The notes: generated from the sequence alone by a model not told the origin. A stretch of DNA of 7,395 nt from Pseudomonadota bacterium (GCA_021783385.1 JAJXTX010000127.1:1-7395), one strand, 5' to 3'; positions 1 through 6,906 are shown, counted from the first letter of the stretch. Program-made: numbers and translations.

Positions 1-2346
1 GTAGCCGCCGGTGCCGTCGCTGGCCACACCCGAGCGGGTGCCGCCGAGCTGGATCGTGCGACGCATGTTTTCGCGGTAATTGCCCTCGCCGAAACGCCCC
101 ATCGCGTACCACGCACCGTGGATCACGCCGGCATACAGCATGCCCTCCAGCGCGTGGCTGCTGCCCTGATCGGCACTTTCGGCGAGCCGGCCCAGGCCCT
201 GGCTCTGGCTGATCGCATAGCCGAAGACGCCGTTGCTGCCGAGGCGCTGGTCCGCACCGCCCATCCAGCCGTTGAGGTCGTAGCCGACATTGTTGTAGCC
301 GCTGCGCGACAGGCTGCCGTGATAGCCGAGGCTCTGTGCCCAGCCGCCCACGGCCAGCGCGGGGTACGGCGCGCGGAGCAGCTGATCGAAGCGATCGGAC
401 AGCGCGCGCGTGCCGGCGTCGATCGCCTCGAAGGTCATCTGCGCACTGGCCGCGTGCAGCTGGCCGGACAGGCTTTGCAGCGACTGCTGCATGGCGGCGA
501 TGCTGGGGGTCTGTTGCAGGCTGGCCGCACCGCTGATGAAGCCGCCGGCGACGGTCGCACCGGATGCCGGCGGCTGCGTGAGCTGGGTGTTGATCAGGTT
601 GAAGGCGCCCTGCACGCGCTGTGCGGCGCCGAACGACGCGGCGGTATAGGTCATGCCCGCCACCGCCGTCACCTGCACCTGCTGCACGTTCAGCCACGCG
701 CTGCTGGCGTCGTAGTTGAGCGTGGCGGTGAGCAACACGTTGGAAGCGGTGTTCAGCGCCGAAAAAGTGCCGGTCAGTCCAGCGGCGGCGGTCAGCACGT
801 CGGTGTGGTTGCTGACGACGTAGCCGCTGTTGGTGCCGGTCACGAACAGGTCGCCGCCGGTCAGGCTGGCCGTGCCGGTGACACGCAACGCCGAACCCAG
901 CGACACTGCCAGCCGGCCGCTGCCCTGCTGGCTGTAGTTGCCGGCCACGCTGACGTCGCTGCCACTCACGCCGAGCACGCCCAGGTTGGTCACGCTGCCG
1001 CCGATGGTCGGCGTGCCGCTGAGCATGGCGCCGCCGCTGATGTTGACGCTGGCGGCAAGCGACTTGGCCACCAGCGTGCCACCCTGCACCTGGGTCAGGC
1101 CGGTATAGCTGGAGGGCTGGGTCAGGTTGAGCGTGCCGCTGCCCTGCTTGATCAGGCCACCGGCACCGGAGATCGGGTTGTTCCAGCTGGAGTTGCCGGT
1201 GAAGTTGACGGTGACGTCGCCCCAGTTGAACTGCTCAGGGCCGTTCACGGCCTTGCCGACATCCAGTTCACCGTAACCGAAGGTCGGGTTCGGCTGCGAT
1301 CCGCCCAACGGATCGGCCGTGCCCAGCAGGGTCTGCCGCACCAGGTCATTGGTGAAATACGGATAGGCCTGCCACACCAGCGCGGCGGCGCCCGAAACCT
1401 GCGGTGCAGCGAATGACGTGCCATCAACAATGTAATAGCTCGGGTTGGTGGTGCTGGCGGTGGTGTCCTTGTCCAGCACGACCACGTTGCCGGGCGCCGC
1501 CAGGCAATAGTTCATGGCGATGCCGCACTGGTTGGAATAGCTGGCCAGCTGGGCCGGATGGTTGCTGTCCACCGCGACCGCCACCAGCCAGCCCGGTTCC
1601 AGTTGCGGCGCCAGGCTCGGCAGCGCGGCAATATCACTGGGGTTGTTGGCCGAGCCATTCCCGGCCGCAAAGACCACCAGGCCTCCGTGCTGCACGACGA
1701 AAGGTGTGTACGCATCGGCGAAGGCCTGGTTGATCGATGCCACCGTGGTATCCCAGTAGATTCCGCCCCAGGAATTGTTCATCACCTGCACCCCGGCGGC
1801 GATCAGCGCCGGATTGAGCGTCTGGGCAAAGAAGCCGGCGTCGGCGGCGGTGACCGTATTGCCCTGGCCCGATCCGTTGTCTTTCGGCGCAACGTCATCG
1901 ATGATGCGCGCCGAGACCAGACTCGCGCCTGGTGCGATGCCGCCGGGAAACTGATCAAATGGCGTACCCGCAGCGATCCCCGCAACCCATGTGCCGTGAC
2001 CGACGACATCGTCGATCGCGGTGTTGTTGGTGCTGGGATCGACGTAGATCAGCTCCTGCGTCACCCGGCCCGCGACTGTCGGATTGCTGCGCATGATCCC
2101 CGTATCGACCACGCCGATGACCACGCCCGCACCGGTGTAACCCAGCGCATGCGCCGCATAGGTATTGGTCAGTGCAAGCTGGGCATCCAGTGGCGGCTGA
2201 GGCAGCGCGGGAGCCGGTGCAGGCGCTGGCGCTGGCGCCGCCGGCGTAGGCCGCACGCCGCTGCTACCGCCTCCGCCGCAGGCGCTCAGGCTCATCGCCA
2301 GCGCCGCTATCAGTGCCAGATCGCGGTGCAGGTCGGTCGTTTTCAT
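1..2346 (-). CDS. Subtilisin-like serine protease autotransporter with lipoprotein signal (C-terminus beyond left edge)
   Basis: The reading frame is open from ATG at 2346 to base 1, giving 782 codons with no stop, so the C-terminus is missing. GGGGAG lies 5 nt before the ATG. Residues 1-23 form a lipoprotein signal with lipobox L20-S-A-C23, followed by GGGG and a Pro-Ala linker (33-52). The peptidase S8 domain spans about 55-370: Asp81 in VVDTG, His117 in GHGTWVAG, oxyanion Asn230 in AAGN and Ser311 in GTSFAAP. Cys274 and Cys280 could form a disulfide. Residues 398-427 match the autotransporter-associated beta-strand repeat, and SLSGQLHA at 625-632 precedes a type V translocator barrel starting near 660. 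About 120 barrel residues are visible, and by family size some 150-200 are missing. Known relatives with this layout are NalP of Neisseria and SphB1 of Bordetella, which are lipidated and mature other surface proteins. By inference this protein is surface-exposed and cleaves itself or neighbours. The substrate is unknown. The family call is very secure. Confidence 0.95.
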   Translation of the reverse strand, partial: MKTTDLHRDLALIAALAMSLSACGGGGSSGVRPTPAAPAPAPAPAPALPQPPLDAQLALTNTYAAHALGYTGAGVVIGVVDTGIMRSNPTVAGRVTQELIYVDPSTNNTAIDDVVGHGTWVAGIAAGTPFDQFPGGIAPGASLVSARIIDDVAPKDNGSGQGNTVTAADAGFFAQTLNPALIAAGVQVMNNSWGGIYWDTTVASINQAFADAYTPFVVQHGGLVVFAAGNGSANNPSDIAALPSLAPQLEPGWLVAVAVDSNHPAQLASYSNQCGIAMNYCLAAPGNVVVLDKDTTASTTNPSYYIVDGTSFAAPQVSGAAALVWQAYPYFTNDLVRQTLLGTADPLGGSQPNPTFGYGELDVGKAVNGPEQFNWGDVTVNFTGNSSWNNPISGAGGLIKQGSGTLNLTQPSSYTGLTQVQGGTLVAKSLAASVNISGGAMLSGTPTIGGSVTNLGVLGVSGSDVSVAGNYSQQGSGRLAVSLGSALRVTGTASLTGGDLFVTGTNSGYVVSNHTDVLTAAAGLTGTFSALNTASNVLLTATLNYDASSAWLNVQQVQVTAVAGMTYTAASFGAAQRVQGAFNLINTQLTQPPASGATVAGGFISGAASLQQTPSIAAMQQSLQSLSGQLHAASAQMTFEAIDAGTRALSDRFDQLLRAPYPALAVGGWAQSLGYHGSLSRSGYNNVGYDLNGWMGGADQRLGSNGVFGYAISQSQGLGRLAESADQGSSHALEGMLYAGVIHGAWYAMGRFGEGNYRENMRRTIQLGGTRSGVASDGTGGY

Positions 2347-2569
2347 GTTGTCTCCCCATGACGGCACGCGTGCAAACAGTCGCACCTTGGCCAGCAGCAT
2401 GACTCTATGCCACTGACCAGCTTTTCGACTACCGGAAATTGTCCAGGGGCGAGCCAACCGCCGAGGTTGTGACGAAGCTCCCCGATTTGCCGGGCTTTGC
2501 CGCAGGCTGCGATAATCCCGAGGCTATTTTCGGGCGCCTGCGCCCTCCCAGCCTAAAGCGGAGTTACCC
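2347..2569. promoter_or_regulatory. Divergent intergenic region between the protease and thiolase genes
   Basis: This 223-bp gap separates two divergently transcribed genes and must hold both start regions. For the thiolase side a sigma70-like pair is visible (listed separately). For the protease side I find no convincing -35/-10 pair. A perfect 10-bp palindrome GCACGCGTGC at 2364-2373 lies 18 bp before the protease ATG, inside its likely leader, and could be an operator half or just GC-rich chance. No terminator, small ORF with a ribosome site, or repeat stands out. Confidence 0.5.
2487..2516 (+). promoter_or_regulatory. Putative sigma70 promoter of the thiolase gene
   Basis: TTGCCG at 2487-2492 (4 of 6 to the -35 consensus) is followed after an 18-bp spacer by GATAAT at 2511-2516 (5 of 6 to the -10 consensus). 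Transcription would begin near 2523, leaving a leader of about 47 nt. GGAG at 2560-2563 then sits at a workable distance before the ATG. The assignment rests on pattern only. Confidence 0.45.
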
Positions 2570-3754
2570 ATGTCGGATGTCAGCGTCGTTATCGTCGGTG
2601 CCAAGCGCACCGCCATCGGTTCGTTTCTCGGCCAGTTCACCGGCGTAGCCACCACCAAGCTGGGCGCCACCGCCATCCGCGCGGCGCTGCAGCAGTCCGG
2701 CGTCACTCCGGCCGACGTGAACGAGGTGATCATGGGCTGCGTGCTGCCGGCCAATCTGGGCCAGGCTCCGGCACGCCAGGCGGCGCTGGGCGCCGACCTG
2801 CCGGCCAGTGCCGGTTGCACCACCATCAACAAGGTGTGCGGTTCGGGCATGAAGGCGATCATGCTGGGCCACGACCTGATCAAGGCCGGTTCGGCCAGCG
2901 TGGTGATCGCCGGCGGCATGGAATCGATGACGAATGCCCCGCACATGCTCAACGCACGCACCGGCATCCGCTATGGCGACGGCCAGCTGGTCGACCACAT
3001 GGCGTGGGACGGCCTGACCAACCCCTACGACGGCAAGTCGATGGGCGTGTTCGGCGAGATGTGCGCCGACAAATACCACTTCACCCGCGAAGACCAGGAT
3101 GCCTTCGCGATCGAGTCGGTCAAGCGCGCGCAGGCGGCGCAGCAGAGCGGTGCCTTCGCCGCCGAAATCGTGCCGGTCACGGTCAGCGGCCGCAAGGGCG
3201 ACGTCCAGGTGGACACCGACGAGCAGCCCGGCCGCTCCGACATCGCCAAGATCCCCACTCTGAGGGCGGCGTTCCGCAAGGAGAACGGCACCATCACGGC
3301 GGCCAGCTCGTCGAGCATCTCCGACGGCGCTGCCGCGGTCGTACTGCTTTCCGCCGACGATGCCAAGGCACGTGGCCTCACTCCGCTGGCGCGCATCGTG
3401 GCGCATGCGACCCACTCGCAACAGCCGGAGTGGTTCACCACCGCGCCAGTGGGCGCGATCCGAAATGTGCTGGACAAGGCCGGCTGGAAAATCGGCGATG
3501 TCGATCTCTTTGAAATCAATGAGGCATTTGCGGTGGTGGCGATGACGCCGATGAAAGAACTCGGCATCGCGCACGAGAAAATCAACGTCAATGGCGGCGC
3601 CTGTGCACTGGGGCATCCGATCGGCGCCAGCGGTGCGCGGCTGGTGGTAACGCTGATCCATGCACTGAGGGCCCGCGGGCTCAAGCGCGGCGTCGCCAGC
3701 CTGTGCATCGGCGGCGGCGAAGCCACTGCCATTGCCGTCGAATGCGTCGACTGA
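2570..3754 (+). CDS. Acetyl-CoA C-acetyltransferase (thiolase II family)
   Basis: This 394-residue protein has the usual length for biosynthetic/degradative thiolases, which reversibly condense two acetyl-CoA into acetoacetyl-CoA in the cytoplasm. The nucleophile is Cys90 in NKVCGSGMKA. Asn317 lies in NEAF, His349 in GGACALGHPIGASGAR, and the second catalytic cysteine is Cys379 in LCIGGGEA. All four match the Zoogloea enzyme (Cys89, Asn316, His348, Cys378) with an offset of one. The ATG at 2570 is preceded by GGAG and begins the standard N-terminus (VVIVGAKRTAIGSF). The CoA-pocket loop reads TAASSSSISDGAAA at 243-256 where the Zoogloea type has TAGNASGINDGAAA, so the usual Asn is Ser; the CoA-contacting Ser248 is kept. 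It is apparently monocistronic: a 162-bp gap follows. Together with the carboxylase subunit downstream it could finish leucine breakdown (acetoacetyl-CoA to acetyl-CoA), but fatty-acid or ketone metabolism is equally possible. Whether it is AtoB-like or PhaA-like cannot be told from this sequence. Confidence 0.95.
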   Translation: MSDVSVVIVGAKRTAIGSFLGQFTGVATTKLGATAIRAALQQSGVTPADVNEVIMGCVLPANLGQAPARQAALGADLPASAGCTTINKVCGSGMKAIMLGHDLIKAGSASVVIAGGMESMTNAPHMLNARTGIRYGDGQLVDHMAWDGLTNPYDGKSMGVFGEMCADKYHFTREDQDAFAIESVKRAQAAQQSGAFAAEIVPVTVSGRKGDVQVDTDEQPGRSDIAKIPTLRAAFRKENGTITAASSSSISDGAAAVVLLSADDAKARGLTPLARIVAHATHSQQPEWFTTAPVGAIRNVLDKAGWKIGDVDLFEINEAFAVVAMTPMKELGIAHEKINVNGGACALGHPIGASGARLVVTLIHALRARGLKRGVASLCIGGGEATAIAVECVD

Positions 3755-3916
3755 ATACACGGCAGCGTCGCAAACTCTTTGCCGCAAGTTCACATGGCGT
3801 GTGATCGAATCAGCCAAGCTGTGCGGTAGCGCCTGATGGCATCCTGTGGCGCAAGTTCGGCGAAAGCGCTATTAATGCACGGCCATAATGGCATTCCACG
3901 GCAAAGGAGATACACC
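3755..3916 (+). promoter_or_regulatory. Thiolase-lipoprotein intergenic region with probable lipoprotein promoter
   Basis: These 162 bp hold no gene. Two -10-like hexamers are present, TATTAA at 3870-3875 and CATAAT at 3884-3889, but neither has a good -35 at 16-18 bp, so any promoter is weak, activator-dependent or read by another sigma factor. The second lies within an inverted repeat, GCCAT-A-ATGGC at 3882-3892. The 9-mer CGCAAGTTC occurs twice in direct orientation, at 3783-3791 and 3850-3858. A short hairpin GCAAA-CTC-TTTGC at 3770-3782 follows the thiolase stop but has no T-tract, so it is not a convincing terminator. Confidence 0.3.
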
Positions 3917-4336
3917 ATGAAGTTTACGCGTACCCTACTCGCCGCCGCGCTTGTCGCGCTGTTGGCGGCATGCAGCAACGGCGCGCAGGATTCCGCGCAG
4001 GACGCCCAGAAGTCCGCTGACACTGCGCAGCAGGCGGCTGATACGGCGCAGCAACAGGCGGCCCAGACCCCGACCACCGCCACCGAACAGGCTGCCACCC
4101 AGGCCGCCACCGCAGCATCTGCTGCCGGTCAGGCCGCCGATCAGGCACAGCAGGCCGCCGCCGCTGCGTCCGCGCCGGCTGCGGCAAGCACCGCCTCAGG
4201 CGCAATGACCCAGGCCAAGGATGCCGCAGCCAACGCCGCCGACGCTGCCAGCAACGCAGCCAACGCCGCCAAGGAAGCGGCCAGCAATGCGAAGAACGCT
4301 GCCGAAAAAGCCAAGGACGCCATGAAGGGGCATTGA
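3917..4336 (+). CDS. Small alanine-rich lipoprotein, function unknown
   Basis: The chosen start gives 139 residues. It follows a strong AAAGGAGA ribosome site (3903-3910, 6 nt before ATG) and opens directly into a lipoprotein signal: MKFTRTLL, a hydrophobic stretch, and lipobox L16-A-A-C19. An in-frame ATG at 3836 would bury this signal behind 27 residues and is rejected. Ser20 after the lipidated cysteine lacks the Asp inner-membrane retention signal, so outer-membrane anchoring in the periplasm is likely. The mature chain is about 43% Ala (52 of 121) with no aromatic residue. Its middle is almost pure Ala, Gln, Thr and Ser. Residues 98-137 repeat a short AA-x-x-AA pattern with Asn, Asp, Lys and Glu, which suggests one long amphipathic helix or coiled coil. 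No catalytic motif is visible. It could be a spacer or structural lipoprotein of Lpp-like kind, or a stress-related helical protein. A terminator follows 20 bp after the stop. The gene is convincing; its role is not known. Confidence 0.85.
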   Translation: MKFTRTLLAAALVALLAACSNGAQDSAQDAQKSADTAQQAADTAQQQAAQTPTTATEQAATQAATAASAAGQAADQAQQAAAAASAPAAASTASGAMTQAKDAAANAADAASNAANAAKEAASNAKNAAEKAKDAMKGH

Positions 4337-4356
4337 TGCCCGTGATGGTTTGAGCG

Positions 4357-4385
4357 AAACGGCCGCCTTGTGCGGCCGTTTTTTT
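4357..4385 (+). terminator. Intrinsic (Rho-independent) terminator after the lipoprotein gene
   Basis: A perfect 10-bp stem pairs AAACGGCCGC (4357-4366) with GCGGCCGTTT (4372-4381) around a CTTGT loop. T residues run on to 4385, giving a seven-T tract from 4379. It lies 20 bp after the lipoprotein stop and 100 bp before the next start, so it should separate the two transcripts. Confidence 0.93.
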
Positions 4386-4408
4386 GGGCGCACAGGCGCC
4401 AGTCGGCT

Positions 4409-4436
4409 TTGGCCAGCAGCCGGCGACCGCTATGAT
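4409..4436 (+). promoter_or_regulatory. Putative sigma70 promoter of the carboxyltransferase gene
   Basis: TTGGCC at 4409-4414 (4 of 6) and TATGAT at 4431-4436 (5 of 6) are separated by 16 bp, just downstream of the lipoprotein terminator. The expected transcription start near 4443 leaves a leader of about 44 nt that contains the palindrome described next. The position right after a terminator supports a dedicated promoter. Confidence 0.5.
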
Positions 4437-4448
4437 TTCGCGCTGGGT

Positions 4449-4463
4449 CGGCCAGTCTGGCCG
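4449..4463. promoter_or_regulatory. 15-bp palindrome in the carboxyltransferase leader, possible operator
   Basis: CGGCCAG-T-CTGGCCG is a perfect inverted repeat with 7-bp arms and a one-base centre. It starts about 13 bp after the predicted -10 box and ends 23 bp before the ATG. This is where a repressor would block transcription or early elongation. With a single-base centre it would make a poor RNA hairpin unless the inner pairs open, so a DNA-binding site is the better reading. I do not recognise it as the operator of a named regulator. Confidence 0.35.
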
Positions 4464-4486
4464 CCCCGAAACCCGGGCCCGTACTT

Positions 4487-6094
4487 ATGAGCATGATTGT
4501 TTCGCACATCGATGTGCGCTCGCTGGAGTTCCAGGCCAGCCACAAGCAACTGCGCGAAGTCGTCGCGGATCTGCAGCGCGAATTGACGCGCAGCGCCGAG
4601 GGCGGCGGTTCAGCGGCGCGCGACAAGCATGCCGCACGCGGCAAGCTGCTGCCGCGCGAGCGTATCCGCGCCCTGCTCGATCCCGGCTCGCCGTTCCTCG
4701 AACTGTCGCCGCTGGCCGCACACGGCATGTACGACGATGCCGCGCCGGCCGCGGGCATCATCACCGGCATCGGCCGGGTCAATGGCGTCGAGGTGGTGGT
4801 GGTTGCCAACGATGCCACAGTGAAGGGCGGCACCTACTTTCCCATGACCGTGAAGAAGCACCTGCGCGCGCAGGAAGTGGCGCTGGAGAACCACCTTCCC
4901 TGTATCTACCTGGTCGACTCCGGCGGCGCCTTCCTGCCGCTGCAGGACGAGGTATTCCCCGACCGCGAGCACTTCGGCCGGATCTTCTACAACCAGGCGC
5001 GCATGTCGGCCCTGAACATCCCGCAGATCGCGGTGGTGATGGGCAGCTGCACCGCCGGCGGCGCCTACGTGCCGGCAATGAGCGACGAGACCATCATCGT
5101 GCGCGAACAGGGCACCATTTTCCTCGGCGGCCCACCGCTGGTGAAGGCGGCCACCGGCGAGGTGGTCGACGCCGAGACGCTTGGCGGTGCGGACGTCCAT
5201 ACGTCCATTTCGGGGGTGGCCGACCACTATGCCGAGAACGACGCGCACGCGCTGGCGATCGCGCGCGACATCGTCGGCCACCTCAACCGCACGAAACCCA
5301 TGCCACTGGCGCTGCGCGCACCGCAGGAGCCGAACTATCCCGCCGACGAGCTGTACGGCGTGATCCCGCAGGACACACGCCGGCCGTTCGACATCCGCGA
5401 GGTGATCGCGCGCATCGTCGACGGCTCGGAGTTCCACGAGTTCAAGGCGCGCTACGGCAAGACCCTGGTCTGCGGCTTCGCGCACATCCACGGCTACCCG
5501 GTCGGCATCGTCGCCAACAACGGCATCCTGTTCGCCGAGAGCGCGCTGAAGGGCGCCCACTTCGTCGAGCTGTGCAACCAGCGCAACGTGCCGCTGGTGT
5601 TTCTGCAGAACATCACCGGCTTCATGGTCGGCAAGAAGTACGAACAGGCCGGCATCGCCAAGGACGGGGCGAAGATGGTCACGGCTGTCGCCTGCTCGCA
5701 CGTGCCCAAGTTCACCGTGGTGATCGGCGGCAGCTTCGGCGCCGGCAACTACGCGATGTGCGGCAGGGCTTACGGGGCAAGATTCCTGTGGATGTGGCCG
5801 AACGCGCGGATCAGTGTGATGGGCGGCGAACAGGCGGCGTCGGTGCTGGCCACGGTGAAGCGCGATGGCATCGAGGCCGCCGGCAAAACATGGAGCGCCG
5901 ACGAGGAGGAGGCCTTCAAGGCGCCGATCCGCGAGCAATACGAGCGTCAGGGCCACCCCTACTATGCCAGCGCGCGGCTGTGGGACGACGGCATCATCGA
6001 CCCGGCCGACACCCGCCGCGTGCTGGGGCTGGCGATCTCCGCCTCGCTCAATGCGCCGATTGAACCGCAGCGCTTCGGCGTGTTCCGCATGTAG
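4487..6094 (+). CDS. liuB: Methylcrotonyl-CoA carboxylase, carboxyltransferase (beta) subunit
   Basis: This 535-residue protein matches the MCC beta family in length and sequence. The enzyme transfers a carboxyl group from biotin to 3-methylcrotonyl-CoA, forming 3-methylglutaconyl-CoA in leucine breakdown. It works with a biotin carboxylase/biotin carrier alpha subunit, which is not in this window. The N-terminal carboxyltransferase half carries the oxyanion loop [16 protein letters not shown] (186-201) and [14 protein letters not shown] (212-225). The C-terminal half carries [17 protein letters not shown] (414-430) and [19 protein letters not shown]. The chain ends in FGVFRM, typical of MCC beta. 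The ATG at 4487 and a second at 4493 are both possible starts, and neither has a clear Shine-Dalgarno sequence: the usual position is filled by CCCGGGCCC. A geranyl-CoA carboxylase beta subunit (AtuC) is similar and cannot be fully excluded. Propionyl-CoA carboxylase is unlikely. The gene looks monocistronic, with a terminator before it and a convergent gene 38 bp after its stop. Confidence 0.92.
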   Translation: MSMIVSHIDVRSLEFQASHKQLREVVADLQRELTRSAEGGGSAARDKHAARGKLLPRERIRALLDPGSPFLELSPLAAHGMYDDAAPAAGIITGIGRVNGVEVVVVANDATVKGGTYFPMTVKKHLRAQEVALENHLPCIYLVDSGGAFLPLQDEVFPDREHFGRIFYNQARMSALNIPQIAVVMGSCTAGGAYVPAMSDETIIVREQGTIFLGGPPLVKAATGEVVDAETLGGADVHTSISGVADHYAENDAHALAIARDIVGHLNRTKPMPLALRAPQEPNYPADELYGVIPQDTRRPFDIREVIARIVDGSEFHEFKARYGKTLVCGFAHIHGYPVGIVANNGILFAESALKGAHFVELCNQRNVPLVFLQNITGFMVGKKYEQAGIAKDGAKMVTAVACSHVPKFTVVIGGSFGAGNYAMCGRAYGARFLWMWPNARISVMGGEQAASVLATVKRDGIEAAGKTWSADEEEAFKAPIREQYERQGHPYYASARLWDDGIIDPADTRRVLGLAISASLNAPIEPQRFGVFRM

Positions 6095-6132
6095 CCATTG
6101 CAGCACCGCAGCGCTGCGATGATGGCCGCTGC

Positions 6133-6894
6133 TCAGAAGAATTCATACTCAAGCTCGAAGCGCACGGTGACATCCGGGGTGGCGCGGGTCAGGCCCGCCA
6201 GCAGCGCGCCGTTGTACTTCAGCTTGCGCCCGTCGCCCAGCGCGGATTCACCAAACAGCGCCGGCCCCAGGTTGAACCTCTCCGAGTGCAGCTGGCCGGC
6301 ACGTCCGAGGCTGCCGAACCCCTGCAACCCGGGACTCAGCCACGGGCGGGCGCCGTGCCAGCGCCACTGCAGCGCGTACGACAGCTGCGTGACGCGTGGC
6401 GACTCGCCCGGCCGTGGCCTGTCCAGCCGACGCTCCAGCAGCAGGTTGAGGTTGAACTGCGAGCGGCCCAGTTCCTTCTGCAACATCGGACCCAGCACGA
6501 GCTTGTGGGTACGCTGCAGGCGGTTGTAGGCATATTCGGCAAACAGACCCGCGTCCATCCAGTGACGACCATGCTCGGTGAGCTGGATGACGTTTTCCCA
6601 TTCCATCTCCTCGACGCGCGCCGCCTCGCCGGGCACCCGCGAATACTCTGCCGCCACCTCGGTGAACCAGCGCGGGGCGATGCCGTAACCGACCGCCGCC
6701 ACCGCCGCCTGTTCGCCGTTGTCGCGCTGCGCCCAATCCTGCGAGCCGCCGCGCAGCTCCAGCTCCCACTCGCGGTAGCTCACAATCGGTGTGTACAAGG
6801 TTCTGGCCGGACCGGCGTGGGCGACGGCCACAGACAGGGCAGTCAACAGTCCGGCAACCAGGGCGATGCCCCGGGGATGAGATAGACGCAGCAT
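6133..6894 (-). CDS. Secreted protein, probable outer-membrane beta-barrel, next to iron permease
   Basis: The chosen start (ATG at 6894) gives 253 residues. It has GGAGG 10 nt upstream and begins directly with a Sec signal peptide: MLRL, a hydrophobic core, and cleavage expected after A25-H-A27. A longer in-frame start at 6939 would add 15 Arg-rich residues before the signal and is rejected. The mature part of about 226 residues alternates polar and hydrophobic or aromatic positions (for example YREWELELRGG, WMDAGLFAEYAYN, FNLNLLLERR, TVRFELEYEFF) and ends in Phe. The terminal Phe is the classic last residue recognised by the outer-membrane BAM machinery. It has no Cys, no TonB-plug signature and no enzyme motif. 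I do not recognise a named family. It lies 63 bp after the FTR1-type permease on the same strand, so it is probably the last gene of that operon and may serve metal passage or sensing at the outer membrane; that role is inference. No T-tract terminator is visible in the 38-bp convergent gap. Confidence 0.75.
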   Translation of the reverse strand: MLRLSHPRGIALVAGLLTALSVAVAHAGPARTLYTPIVSYREWELELRGGSQDWAQRDNGEQAAVAAVGYGIAPRWFTEVAAEYSRVPGEAARVEEMEWENVIQLTEHGRHWMDAGLFAEYAYNRLQRTHKLVLGPMLQKELGRSQFNLNLLLERRLDRPRPGESPRVTQLSYALQWRWHGARPWLSPGLQGFGSLGRAGQLHSERFNLGPALFGESALGDGRKLKYNGALLAGLTRATPDVTVRFELEYEFF

Positions 6895-6906
6895 GCAGAC
6901 ATTCCT

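Noticed and set aside
118..1416. 432-codon plus-strand open frame opposite the protease gene
   Set aside because: It lies wholly within the autotransporter, whose reading on the minus strand gives an unbroken catalytic triad and barrel. The opposite frame gives an Arg/Ala/Gly/His-rich product with no domain, as expected for a GC-rich shadow.
1558..2361. 267-codon plus-strand open frame opposite the protease domain
   Set aside because: It is a shadow of the S8 domain coding sequence, with Arg-rich runs and no recognisable motif.
2564..3817. 417-codon minus-strand open frame opposite the thiolase
   Set aside because: The thiolase frame carries all four conserved catalytic residues. The opposite frame is His/Arg/Asp-rich and matches nothing I recognise.
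4141..4833. 230-codon minus-strand frame across the terminator and the carboxylase start
   Set aside because: It runs through a strong plus-strand terminator and two well-supported genes, so it is chance open frame.
4384..6063. 559-codon plus-strand open frame overlapping the carboxylase gene in another frame
   Set aside because: It is longer than the real gene but Arg-rich and without domain signatures. The 4487-6094 frame gives a full-length carboxyltransferase.
4610..6106. 498-codon minus-strand open frame opposite the carboxylase
   Set aside because: It is a third-position GC shadow with repetitive His/Ala/Val/Arg content and no supported start.
6095..6132. Possible bidirectional terminator in the convergent gap, from the palindrome CGCAGCGCTGCG at 6107-6118
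   Set aside because: The palindrome leaves only a 4-bp stem once a loop is allowed, and no T-tract follows on either strand.
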